A stretch of 22,124 bases of DNA, from the NCBI GenBank assembly GCA_900769665.1, contig CAAGHL010000013.1, positions 1-22,124 on the forward strand, read 5' to 3'. A program made the position numbers and the translations under genes. The notes beneath the pieces are model-generated. The model saw nothing but the letters and a program-made list of their open reading frames with translations, was not told where the DNA came from and did no database searches. Within the stretch, counting starts at the first letter, position 1. Every line of letters starts with the position of its first letter. This DNA comes from Clostridia bacterium. Lineage in GTDB: Bacteria; Bacillota; Clostridia; Christensenellales; CAG-314. Positions 1 to 6,962 of the stretch are shown piece by piece.

Positions 1-652
1 ATAGGCATTTTTCAAAAATTGCATTGTCAAAGCGGTAATTTAATCTATTATTTAATTGAGATTTTGTTACATAGATAGATAAAGCATTTGCAAGCTCATT
101 TTTTAGAACTTCATTTGTCGTGTAATCGGCAAGAGTTGCGCCCAAGTCTACACTTTTAACATAATTTACCAATGCCGCACTTATAGTCTTTTTTACGTCC
201 TCATTGTTGAGATAACCAGCAAGAGCAGTACTCAATGCGGAATCGACATCAGAACCTGTGGCGTAATCGGATAACGCACTGTTTAGCAATGCTTTAGTGA
301 CTAAATCGTCGTTTACCTTGTTCCACGAACGATAAAACCCGTCCGACGTATTTACGGCAATATACTTCCGCACGAATATATTTTCTTCGTCGTTATGCGC
401 GTACACGTTTTCTTCGCCCGTCTGCGACAATCTGTATACTTCGCCATTATATTGTATATCCGCGCCGTTATCCAAAGACTTTATCTGCGCGGCGGATAGT
501 TTACCGTTGTCTTCGGTAACTTCGATTATACGTTCGTTTGTTTTTTCGTCGGCGATATTGTCCTTGAAAAACGCAAAAAACACGCCGACACAGCCAAATG
601 TTAAAATTATAACGAGTAAAACGGCAAGAACGTTGCCTTTACTTTTTCTCAT
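1..652 (-). CDS. Membrane-anchored protein with fibre-like repeats (partial, C-terminus outside window)
   Basis: An open frame of 217 codons reads from an ATG at 652 down to the left edge without a stop, so the C-terminus is missing. The start is supported by an SD (AAGGAGT, minus strand, about 662-668). Residues 1-6 are basic (MRKSKG) and 8-29 are hydrophobic, giving a single N-terminal signal anchor. Residues 50-110 look like a small extracellular domain. From about residue 126 a motif of the form (A/T)L..Y.....(V/L) recurs at 126, 143, 160, 173 and 190, mostly with a 17-residue period (ALSDYATGSDV, ALAGYLNNEDV, ALVNYVKSVDL, TLADYTTNEVL, ALSIYVTKSQL). Such leucine/tyrosine repeats resemble trimeric phage tail-fibre or surface-stalk segments, which is an inference. 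It is the last visible gene of the minus-strand cluster and sits behind a terminator. No enzymatic function can be given. Confidence 0.7.
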   Translation of the reverse strand, partial: MRKSKGNVLAVLLVIILTFGCVGVFFAFFKDNIADEKTNERIIEVTEDNGKLSAAQIKSLDNGADIQYNGEVYRLSQTGEENVYAHNDEENIFVRKYIAVNTSDGFYRSWNKVNDDLVTKALLNSALSDYATGSDVDSALSTALAGYLNNEDVKKTISAALVNYVKSVDLGATLADYTTNEVLKNELANALSIYVTKSQLNNRLNYRFDNAIFEKCL

Positions 653-670
653 AAAAACTGTACTCCTTAT

Positions 671-705
671 AAAAATAAGCCCGTAAAAACTCGCTTTACG
701 GGCTT
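671..705 (-). terminator. Intrinsic terminator after the 156-aa gene
   Basis: A perfect 11-bp stem pairs 677-687 with 695-705, with a 7-nt loop. On the minus strand it is followed by A and then five T (676-671). It lies 14 nt past the 156-aa gene stop and only about 19 nt before the start of the next minus-strand gene, so any read-through transcript would carry this hairpin right next to the SD of the fibre-like gene. Confidence 0.85.
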
Positions 706-718
706 ACCGATTTGTAGA

Positions 719-1189
719 TTATTTGCTGAGCGTTACCGTAACTTGCTTAACGTATTTATTCATATTAAATATAGTTACTTTCTTCGCGGTGTCCGTTACT
801 TTGATAACCACGCGGAAATACTTGACGTTCTCGGTAACCGTTTCTACGGTTTGAGTCTTTTCAAGTTCCGTGGTGTCCGCCGACAAATCCGCAGATTTGC
901 CGATAAACTTCTTGTCCGCATTGTAGTAAAATATCTGATACGTTACGTCGGGCTTGTCCTGTATGACGATTTTATTGAACTTGTCCGCACTTAAATGTTT
1001 ACTGCGGAGCGCGTGTTCGTCTTTAATTTCTTTACCGTCAACGTCAAGCGCGCCGATACTGTATGACGTTATACCGACGTCTTTCGTCTTTTCGAGTTTG
1101 CCTATTTTTACAAACGCCACTACGGACGCCATTGCCAGCGCGGCGATTACTACGCACAGCGCGATTTTCTTTAACTTTCTTGATAACAT
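719..1189 (-). CDS. Hypothetical protein, N-terminal membrane anchor
   Basis: This is a 156-aa protein. The start ATG at 1189 is preceded by a good SD (CAGGAG) about 9 nt upstream, and this SD lies in the tail of the preceding gene, whose stop is 6 nt away. Residues 1-8 are basic (MLSRKLKK) and 9-27 form one hydrophobic segment, so it is probably anchored with its bulk outside the cell. The remaining 125 residues are rich in Lys, Thr and Val with alternating hydrophobics (for example VKYFRVVIKV), suggesting a beta-rich ectodomain. There are no cysteines after the anchor and no motif I recognise. Its neighbours (a basic 77-aa protein upstream, another membrane-anchored protein downstream) suggest a surface-exposed product of an accessory element. 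No function can be assigned. Confidence 0.7.
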   Translation of the reverse strand: MLSRKLKKIALCVVIAALAMASVVAFVKIGKLEKTKDVGITSYSIGALDVDGKEIKDEHALRSKHLSADKFNKIVIQDKPDVTYQIFYYNADKKFIGKSADLSADTTELEKTQTVETVTENVKYFRVVIKVTDTAKKVTIFNMNKYVKQVTVTLSK

Positions 1190-1195
1190 TGTTTT

Positions 1196-1429
1196 TTATC
1201 TCCTGCGCTTTCGAGCCTTACTTTTTATACCGTTTTCACGGCAGTATATTTTTGCCTGAGTTTTACGTTCGTCCAGAACGCCCATACGAAAACCCGCTTC
1301 CGCTGCGGTTAATTTTTCGCCGTTCTGTTTCTTTCCGTTAGCCAACTCGCGCGAATATCTCTTCGCACGTTCGGACGGGTTAAGTAATACGATTTTTTTA
1401 CCGTTTTTGCCTGTAATGATTTTTGCCAT
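1196..1429 (-). CDS. Small, very basic hypothetical protein
   Basis: This 77-aa protein starts at ATG 1429, one base after the stop of the FlbD-like gene, with a weak SD (AAGGAC). It is dominated by Lys and Arg and ends in the cluster KSKARKRRR, so nucleic-acid binding is plausible but unproven. The middle (KLTAAEAGFRMGVLDERKTQAKIYCREN) looks helical. Small basic proteins of this kind are common in phages and conjugative elements. The tight packing with its neighbours argues that it is a genuine gene. I do not recognise the family. Confidence 0.6.
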   Translation of the reverse strand: MAKIITGKNGKKIVLLNPSERAKRYSRELANGKKQNGEKLTAAEAGFRMGVLDERKTQAKIYCRENGIKSKARKRRR

Positions 1430-1430
1430 T

Positions 1431-1634
1431 TTATACGTCCTTTTGTGTTAATTTTTGTTTGATTTCTTCGTAACTTTCGGTTACGAGTATACCGGACGAA
1501 ATGCCTTTGTTATCGACGCCCATTTCGATAAATACCGATTTTGCTTTATCGCAGACAATGCTTGTAATTTTGTCTACGGGCAGAATAACGCGCATACCGC
1601 CGTCGTAGTCTGTAACTTCGATAAAACCTTTCAT
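1431..1634 (-). CDS. Small FlbD-like protein of accessory element
   Basis: This 67-aa protein overlaps the stop of the upstream 251-aa gene by ATGA (1631-1634), which suggests translational coupling. The sequence has the layout of small FlbD/YlzI-like proteins: an N-terminal strand (MKGFIEVTDYDG), a central I.SIVCDKAKSVFIEMG stretch and a C-terminal V.ESYEEIKQKL helix. In flagellar loci FlbD-type proteins have a poorly defined role. No flagellar gene is present here, so only the fold resemblance is meant. Related tiny proteins are also found in phages and mobile elements. Confidence 0.55.
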   Translation of the reverse strand: MKGFIEVTDYDGGMRVILPVDKITSIVCDKAKSVFIEMGVDNKGISSGILVTESYEEIKQKLTQKDV

Positions 1635-2386
1635 ACGCCACCCCCTGTAAGACTTGCTAATCCGCGGGATAAATTCCTTTTCGCAAACAAGCCGCTTTTA
1701 GCGGGTTCGGGTAAGTCTTCGTTTCGTTGTGTTTCGCTTTTCAAGGCTTTAATCTCATTCAGAAGTTCGTCGCGTTCGCTTTCCAACTCAAAAATCTTGT
1801 CGCAAAGTTCACGCTTGTTCCATTTTTCAAAACGGGCGTATTTGGCAACGGTTGGCGGAGTTTCCGCCTTAGGCAAGTTTATTTCTTCCTGTTGCGACGT
1901 CGCAACGAGCGTTTTCTTATATTCGCAGATTTTCTTTATAGACCAGTCGGGTTTTACCGCTTTGCGCTGTTCTTCGGTCAACGGGAGCAACTCGCATAAT
2001 TGCGAATATTTATAATCTTTCCATTGTACCTTAAACCCGCGCGCGCGATTGCCGAACTCGTCAAAAATCCCCATCAATCTGCTTACCTGCGATTTTTCCA
2101 AAGAAAATTGACTTTCGCAGTAAGCAAAGAAATAATCCGAACACAGATTACCCGCGCCGACAGGCAAGTTATAATCGATTCGCATTTGTTCGGGCGTAAC
2201 TTCTTTTGCATACACGCAATACGAACCCGAATTATATAAATCGACCAAATGCGCACCGAGATAAAAGAAATTCGTTTTTACGTCTTCAAGGTCTTTATGA
2301 ATGTCTGCCGAACGGAGTTTTAATACTTCTTTGTCTTCTTCGCCGATTGTCTTATGGCTGAATCGTTTCTGCTTAAAATCTATCAT
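1631..2386 (-). CDS. Accessory-element protein, putative DNA-binding with C-terminal coiled coil
   Basis: This is a 251-aa protein from ATG 2386 (SD AGGTG about 8 nt upstream). Residues about 30-60 (NFFYLGAHLVDLYNSGSY) and about 85-155 (FFAYCESQFSLEKSQVSRLM, YKYSQLCELLPLTEEQRKAV, WSIKKICEYKK) are helical and fit a helix-turn-helix-rich architecture that I associate with small replication/partition-like proteins in clostridial conjugative elements and phages. That association is from memory, not a search. Residues about 188-222 (KWNKRELCDKIFELESERDELLNEIKALKSE) are a clear coiled coil, so it probably oligomerises. The tail ends in GGG. It lies downstream of a terminator and is coupled to the FlbD-like gene. 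Its exact role is unknown. Confidence 0.65.
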   Translation of the reverse strand: MIDFKQKRFSHKTIGEEDKEVLKLRSADIHKDLEDVKTNFFYLGAHLVDLYNSGSYCVYAKEVTPEQMRIDYNLPVGAGNLCSDYFFAYCESQFSLEKSQVSRLMGIFDEFGNRARGFKVQWKDYKYSQLCELLPLTEEQRKAVKPDWSIKKICEYKKTLVATSQQEEINLPKAETPPTVAKYARFEKWNKRELCDKIFELESERDELLNEIKALKSETQRNEDLPEPAKSGLFAKRNLSRGLASLTGGGV

Positions 2387-2402
2387 ATAACACCTGTTTT
2401 AC

Positions 2403-2450
2403 AATAAAGGCTGTCCTGTCCGACCGATTTTCGACCGAACAGAACAGCCT
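2403..2450 (-). terminator. Intrinsic terminator after the 180-aa gene
   Basis: Arms 2408-2414 and 2444-2450 pair perfectly (AGGCTGT/ACAGCCT). The stem continues inward with CTGT/ACAG (2416-2419/2439-2442) after one mismatch. On the minus strand the stem is followed by a T-rich stretch (TTATTGT). It separates the first gene of the cluster from the rest, so those genes need read-through or their own promoter. Confidence 0.7.
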
Positions 2451-2460
2451 GTAATTCCTT

Positions 2461-3003
2461 TTATGCCTTTGCTTTCGACTGTTCCGCCGCGAACTTCAAA
2501 AGTCGTATGTAGTTTTCCATTACGGCTTTATCGCTCGTGCGTGCCGTTTTCAACGGATAACGCCATTCGAAACCGATTTCGTCAACGAATACGACTTCGT
2601 AAACGTAATACTTACGCCACCCCGTCTTTTCGTCGTACTGACGTTCTTCGCGAACTTTCAGTTCGAGCGCCTTATTGTCGTCGCCGAAAAGTTTTTCCAA
2701 CGCCTCATAACCGCCGACGTCGCTTGCCTTAAAATGTACTTCGGACACGCTACCGCGCATCATAGCGGAAGTAACGTATTCCCAGTACTGTTTGCCGTCC
2801 GTTTTGTTGGTGTAACGCTTACGCTTAACGTAAATCTTCGGTAACTGGGTTTCGGTTTCTTCAGTCGTTTCGATAACTTCGTCGTCCGTATCCGTTCCCG
2901 CAATTACCTGCGTTTTGTCTGTTTCCTTTGCCGACTGTGCCAAGTTGGTTTTCTGTCTTTCGTCTTTCAACTCGTCTGCAACGTTCACATTTTCTTTTGC
3001 CAT
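2461..3003 (-). CDS. Hypothetical protein, first gene of the minus-strand accessory cluster
   Basis: This 180-aa protein starts at ATG 3003 behind a strong SD (AAAGGAGAAG). Residues 1-55 are acidic and low-complexity (for example TDTDDEVIETTEETETQ) and probably disordered. Residues about 55-175 are a compact alpha/beta region beginning PKIYVKRKRYTNKTDGKQYW, followed by VHFKASDVGGYEALEKLFGD and a strand-rich half (WRKYYVYEVVFVDEIGFEWRYPL). An acidic tail plus a beta-rich core can occur in single-strand-binding or replication-accessory proteins of mobile elements, but I see no diagnostic motif and do not assign a function. It is the most promoter-proximal gene of the cluster and is followed by a terminator. 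Confidence 0.65.
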   Translation of the reverse strand: MAKENVNVADELKDERQKTNLAQSAKETDKTQVIAGTDTDDEVIETTEETETQLPKIYVKRKRYTNKTDGKQYWEYVTSAMMRGSVSEVHFKASDVGGYEALEKLFGDDNKALELKVREERQYDEKTGWRKYYVYEVVFVDEIGFEWRYPLKTARTSDKAVMENYIRLLKFAAEQSKAKA

Positions 3004-3080
3004 TTTGTTTTCTTCTCCTTTGCGTATCGGTCGCCACCGTAAAATAAAGTGCTAAAAGCAGAAAACCCAATCGGGTAATT

Positions 3081-3196
3081 ACTTTTAACACGTCAACTGT
3101 AACATAACACATGCTAATTTTTATTTTTGCAAAAAGTATTGATTTTCCTTTTTCGCTGTGCTATACTTTTAACTTAAACATAGTGTTGACGTTAAC
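3081..3196. promoter_or_regulatory. Possible operator repeats around the element-edge promoter
   Basis: The 9-mer ACTTTTAAC occurs directly repeated at 3081-3089 and 3165-3173, the second copy overlapping the -10 box of the promoter at 3139-3167. An 8-bp inverted pair, ACGTCAAC (3090-3097) and GTTGACGT (3185-3192), flanks the same promoter. Together they look like repressor or recombinase binding sites placed between the divergently read minus-strand cluster and the outward promoter. Function is inferred from layout only. Confidence 0.4.
3139..3167 (+). promoter_or_regulatory. Sigma-A type promoter pointing out of the accessory segment
   Basis: TTGATT (3139-3144), a 17-nt spacer and TATACT (3162-3167) fit the housekeeping consensus well. 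Transcription would start near 3174 and run into the MsmK remnant and the alpha-galactosidase gene, with no terminator in between. Confidence 0.7.
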
Positions 3197-3223
3197 ATTT
3201 TTTATTATTGTCTGCCAAACGTC

Positions 3224-3937
3224 TTGAAAGAGAGGCGCTTTAAGGCATTTTTTCGCATTTTATCGGCAATTTTGGTCGGTTTGTGTGTAAAAAAGATTGC
3301 TTCGGCGGACAGAATCGTCATCATGAACAAAGGCTTCGTGCAACAAATCGGCGCGCCCAAGGATGTGTACAACGACCCGTGCAACGTGTTTGTGGCTATG
3401 TTTATCGGCAACCCTCCCATGAACGTCAAGGAAGTTGCCGTCGACGGATCGGCGCTGGTCAACGGCGGCGAACGCATTGCTTTGCCGCAAAACGTAATGC
3501 CTGCTTATGCGGAATTTTTGAAGAACAGATCGGCTTACTTCACCGAGTTGGACAGCCTGTGCGACACGTCGTTTGAACATCAACTTGCCGCAAAATTGCG
3601 CGAATTTTCACGTACGTATGGCAAAAAGTTCGACCGCGGCGAGCTCGTTACGCTTGTAAACGAGCTTGACAAAGCCAACGAGCGCGGACTGTATCGCTTT
3701 GACGAACAAGGGCACGACAACCTGTTGCAATTGTTCGATTGCGGCGACAAAGGACTGAAAACGCAACTTGCGCACATCGCCAACGAACTAGACGACGTGG
3801 ACTTCGTGGTCAAGGGTATTCTCGAAGGGGAGCGTTCCATGATGAACACCATCGCAATCGGCGATACGTTGCAACTTTGCTTCAATTTGGACAAACTGAA
3901 AATTTTTGACAAAATCAGCGGAAAAGCGGTTATTTAA
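3224..3937 (+). pseudogene. Truncated MsmK/UgpC-type sugar ABC transporter ATPase (C-terminal part only)
   Basis: The frame is open from 3173, but the only early start is a TTG at 3224. Residues 1-25 (MKERRFKAFFRILSAILVGLCVKKI) do not resemble the family. From residue 26-28 (about nt 3299-3305) the sequence abruptly matches the end of the nucleotide-binding domain of MsmK/MalK/UgpC ATPases: ADRIVIMNKGFVQQIGAP, then DVYNDPCNVFVAMFIGNPPMN, followed by the C-terminal regulatory domain ending LKIFDKISGKAVI. Walker A, Q-loop, signature, Walker B and H-loop are all absent, so it cannot hydrolyse ATP. An intact homologue would be about 365-400 aa and would energise oligosaccharide importers such as those for raffinose or melibiose. 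The break point coincides with the end of the minus-strand accessory segment. Insertion, deletion or an assembly join are the alternatives. Confidence 0.8.
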
Positions 3938-3948
3938 CGGAGAAACAA

Positions 3949-6120
3949 ATGATTATTTACAATTCCGACCTGCGTGCCTTTTTGTTGCAGGGCAAGGACG
4001 TGTCGTACGCAATGTACGTCGGCGAAGCGGGATTTTTGCAACACTTGTATTTCGGCAAAAAGTTGAGCCAAACCGATTTGCAATTTTTGACGGCTTACCA
4101 CGGCAATGCCGTTTGCGCCAAGACTAGCGACTTCAACATCGATCTAGCGCACGAATTTGCGCCCACCGAGTGCGGTTTTTATGCGCGCGGCGACTACCGC
4201 GAGCCGACAATTGTTGTACGTCGTAGCGACGGCGCGGCAATGAGCAGACTGCGCTACGTGGACTTTGATCTTGTCGACGGCGCACCTTTGCTCGAAGGTT
4301 TGCCTTGCGCACGTAGCGGCGGACAAACGCTTACCGTTACGCTTGCCGACGACTTTTCGGCGGTAAGAGTAAAGCTCAATTACACCGTGTGGGACGACAG
4401 CAACGTCATCGCACGCAACACGGAAATCGTCAACGGTGAGGCGGCAGACGTAACAATCGAAAGGGCGTTCGGCTTTGCAATCGATTTGCCCACGGGCGAC
4501 TACAAAACCCTAAGCCTTGTCGGACGTTGGGCGCAGGAACGCATACCGCAAATCGAGGACATCGGACACGGCACACGTCGTTTCCAATCCATGCGCGGCA
4601 TTTCCTCGCACGAAATGAACCCCTTTGTGGGCATTTTGAAACCGGACACGACGGAAAATACAGGCGACTGCTACGGCGTGCAACTTGTGTACAGCGGCAG
4701 TTTTGCCATCACTACCGAGCGCTTCGACAACAAACCTTTGCGTGTGCAAGGCGGTATCAACGACATCGGTTTCAATTGGAAACTGGCTAGTGGCGAAAGT
4801 TTTGTTACGCCGCAAGCGTTGCTGTGCTTTTCTAGCGAGGGTATCGGCGGCATGTCGCGTAGTTACGCCGATTTCATCCGCGATCGTATCGTAAATCCGC
4901 GCTTTGCCTATGCCAAACGCCCCGTTGTGGTCAACAATTGGGAGGCAACCTACTTCGATTTCGACACAGACAAGCTGTTTGCCATCATCGACAAGGCGGC
5001 AACGCTAGGCGTGGACACATTCGTGCTTGACGACGGTTGGTTTGGCAAGCGTGACAACGACGACAGCGGACTTGGCGATTGGTTTGTCAATACGAAAAAA
5101 TTGCGTGGCGGACTGAAACCCGTCATTGACCGTTGCAAGCAAAACGGACTGAAATTCGGTTTGTGGTTCGAGCCGGAGATGGTGTCGGAGGACAGCGATT
5201 TGTACCGCACGCACCCCGATTGGGCAGTGGGCAAACTCGGCAACGAGCCTTCTCGCAGTCGCAACCAACTTGTGTTGGATATGACTCGCAAGGAAGTAGT
5301 GGACTACGTGTTTGAAGCCGTAAGCAAAGTGCTTGTCGACAGCGACATTTCCTACGTCAAGTGGGATATGAACCGCGGCGTTACCGAGGCGTACTCCATG
5401 GCGCTTAGCGCCGACAAGCAAGGTGAGTTTTACCACCGCTACACGCTGGGAGTGTACGACCTTGCCGACCGTTTGACCAAGGCGTTTCCCGAGGTGTTCT
5501 TCGAGGGTTGCGCAAGCGGCGGCGGACGTTTCGACGCAGGCGTGCTGTACTACTTCCCCCAAATTTGGACAAGCGACGACACCGACGCATACGAGCGCAC
5601 GAAGATACAATGGGGTACTGCAACGTGCTATCCGCAGTCGGCAATGAGCTGTCACGTATCGGCTTGCCCCAACCATCAAACGCAACGCATTACGCCCTTC
5701 AATACTCGCGGCGTGGTGGCTTCGCTCGGTCCTACCGGGTACGAACTCGACCCCACAAAGCTTTCCGAGCAAGAGATAACGCAAGTAAAGACGCAAATTG
5801 CCGATTACGAAAAGGTTGCGGATTTGTTGCTACAAGGTGACAGTTTCCGCCTTTGTAACCCATTTAGTGGCAACTACTTTGCACAGATGATTGTTGCCAA
5901 GGACAAACGTGCCGCATATTTGTGCGGCGTGCGTACCCACGGCGTACCGTGCGACTACGACAATTTTGTTGCACTTACGGGACTGTCGGAAGAGTTTACC
6001 TATCGTATCGAGGAACTCGACGTTACCGCAAGCGGCACGGCGCTTACGACAATAGGCGTGCGTTTGCCGAGGCTTCCCGACTTCGGCGCTTGGACGTGGC
6101 ATATCGTTGCCGTGGACTAG
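3949..6120 (+). CDS. Alpha-galactosidase, glycoside hydrolase family 36 (RafA/AgaA type)
   Basis: This 723-aa protein has the usual length of bacterial GH36 enzymes, which release terminal alpha-1,6-galactose from melibiose, raffinose and stachyose. Start ATG 3949 has an SD (CGGAG) and lies 11 nt after the MsmK remnant. Residues 1 to about 325 form the N-terminal beta-sandwich, about 326-630 the (beta/alpha)8 barrel, and the rest the C-terminal beta domain. Diagnostic motifs are NNWEATYFDF, LDDGWFGKRD, GLWFEPEMV, YVKWDMNR with the probable nucleophile Asp473, CASGGGRFD, and WTSDDTDA with the probable acid/base around Asp543. There is no signal peptide, so it acts in the cytoplasm on imported sugar, matching the adjacent MsmK-type transporter remnant. 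All key residues are present and the gene appears intact. It may now be driven by the promoter at 3139-3167. Confidence 0.95.
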   Translation: MIIYNSDLRAFLLQGKDVSYAMYVGEAGFLQHLYFGKKLSQTDLQFLTAYHGNAVCAKTSDFNIDLAHEFAPTECGFYARGDYREPTIVVRRSDGAAMSRLRYVDFDLVDGAPLLEGLPCARSGGQTLTVTLADDFSAVRVKLNYTVWDDSNVIARNTEIVNGEAADVTIERAFGFAIDLPTGDYKTLSLVGRWAQERIPQIEDIGHGTRRFQSMRGISSHEMNPFVGILKPDTTENTGDCYGVQLVYSGSFAITTERFDNKPLRVQGGINDIGFNWKLASGESFVTPQALLCFSSEGIGGMSRSYADFIRDRIVNPRFAYAKRPVVVNNWEATYFDFDTDKLFAIIDKAATLGVDTFVLDDGWFGKRDNDDSGLGDWFVNTKKLRGGLKPVIDRCKQNGLKFGLWFEPEMVSEDSDLYRTHPDWAVGKLGNEPSRSRNQLVLDMTRKEVVDYVFEAVSKVLVDSDISYVKWDMNRGVTEAYSMALSADKQGEFYHRYTLGVYDLADRLTKAFPEVFFEGCASGGGRFDAGVLYYFPQIWTSDDTDAYERTKIQWGTATCYPQSAMSCHVSACPNHQTQRITPFNTRGVVASLGPTGYELDPTKLSEQEITQVKTQIADYEKVADLLLQGDSFRLCNPFSGNYFAQMIVAKDKRAAYLCGVRTHGVPCDYDNFVALTGLSEEFTYRIEELDVTASGTALTTIGVRLPRLPDFGAWTWHIVAVD

Positions 6121-6142
6121 TTTGCCCACGCAAGGAGAAGGT

Positions 6143-6316
6143 ATGAAAGGATACATTCAAAACAACTTCAGAGTGCAATTTTTGAGCGACGACATCGTGC
6201 GCATGTGGGTGGACGGCAAACTGTGCGTGGATGATTGGTCGTGTCACAGCGCAATGAAACACAAGGTTTGCAATCTATCCGCCAATTGCCATTGTTTGTA
6301 CGTATTGGCGAAGTAA
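6143..6316 (+). pseudogene. Truncated glycosidase remnant, GH31-like N-terminus
   Basis: A strong SD (AAGGAG, 6132-6137) lies 5 nt ahead of ATG 6143 and 22 nt past the alpha-galactosidase stop. The first 27 or so residues (FRVQFLSDDIVRMWVDGKLC) resemble the opening strands of GH31 alpha-glucosidase/alpha-xylosidase proteins, where a similar FRVQ.LS..IVR pattern precedes a DGKF.D motif. After this the reading frame gives unrelated sequence (CHSAMKHKVCNLSANCHCLY) and stops after 57 codons, against roughly 700 expected. It is best read as the 5' stump of a second sugar-degrading gene of the same operon. It could alternatively be a short independent peptide gene. Confidence 0.45.
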
Positions 6317-6427
6317 TGGTGTACTAGCCGCAACAAACAATAGTTTGAGTGTTGCCGAGATACATGGACAATTTGTATCTGCAAAGGAATCCTTGTCGGA
6401 CTACAACCAAACACCCAATATAAAACG

Positions 6428-6457
6428 AAAAAGCACTCGAATTTTCGAGCGCTTTTT
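6428..6457 (+). terminator. Intrinsic terminator closing the alpha-galactoside locus
   Basis: Arms AAAAAGC (6428-6434) and GCTTTTT (6451-6457) enclose CTCGAA/TTCGAG, with one A-C mismatch. The outer A/T arms give a T run on both strands, so it could also stop minus-strand transcripts from the YegP-like gene at 6570. Confidence 0.8.
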
Positions 6458-6470
6458 AGTACGTATGTAA

Positions 6471-6524
6471 GCAAAAAAAATGCTAACGTATTAAGTTTTT
6501 CGTGACAAAAACTTGTTTTTTATT
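6471..6524. repeat. Short dispersed repeat and AT-rich hairpin in the convergent intergenic region
   Basis: The sequence TGCTAACGTAT preceded by a run of A (6472-6491) recurs almost exactly at 11210-11228, downstream of fucO. Directly after it, AAGTTTTT (6493-6500) and AAAAACTT (6507-6514) form an 8-bp AT-only hairpin followed by a T run, possibly a weak second terminator. Confidence 0.4.
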
Positions 6525-6569
6525 TGTCGTTACTAAGTGTTTTTGCGAATGTGATTGCCAATAAACGCC

Positions 6570-6962
6570 TTACTTTTCAATCTTTACAACGTCGGCTGTT
6601 TCCGCCCATTTGGCAAGGCTTTGGATGCCCTTTTTGCAACTATCCTTGGTGGCGTAGCCGCTTTCGCAACGCACGACGAGTTCTCCGTTGCTGGCAAACA
6701 GTCTGTAGCGGAACTTGCCTTCCTTGTCTTGGTACAGCTCAAACTTGGGGTAACCCAGCGGCGTGGGCTTTTTCAGCGTTTGGTCTTCCACTTGGGAGTT
6801 GACCCACTTTTTCATTGCTTCGATGCCTGTCTTGCAGTTGGACGCGGTGGTGTACCCGGTACTGCCGCTTACCGCAATGGTTTCGTTGTTGGGGGCTTTC
6901 AATCTGTAGTTGAAGTAGCCGTTTGCCGTTTTGTAGCACTCAAATCTTCCTTTCAGTTCCAT
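6570..6962 (-). CDS. YegP-family protein with two DUF1508 repeats
   Basis: This 130-aa protein is counted from ATG 6962, chosen because the SD AAGGAG (6971-6976) lies 8 nt upstream. An in-frame TTG two codons earlier (6968) would be only 2 nt from the SD. Residues about 4-48 (GRFECYKTANGYFNYRLKAP, then TIAVSGSTGYTTASNC) and about 68-118 (PKFELYQDKEGKFRYRLFAS, then LVVRCESGYATKDSCKKGI) are two copies of the DUF1508 unit, each a three-stranded sheet plus helix. YegP-type proteins are small cytoplasmic proteins of unknown biochemical role. The gene is single and convergent with the alpha-galactosidase locus, with a candidate promoter at 7022-7049. Confidence 0.9.
   Translation of the reverse strand: MELKGRFECYKTANGYFNYRLKAPNNETIAVSGSTGYTTASNCKTGIEAMKKWVNSQVEDQTLKKPTPLGYPKFELYQDKEGKFRYRLFASNGELVVRCESGYATKDSCKKGIQSLAKWAETADVVKIEK

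Noticed and set aside
1455..2015. 186-codon plus-strand frame opposite the accessory genes
   Set aside because: It has no SD and a Phe/Ser-rich composition typical of an antisense frame. The opposite strand has tightly packed genes with SDs.
5005..5796. 263-codon minus-strand frame inside the alpha-galactosidase gene
   Set aside because: It is a shadow frame. The plus-strand catalytic motifs are unambiguous.
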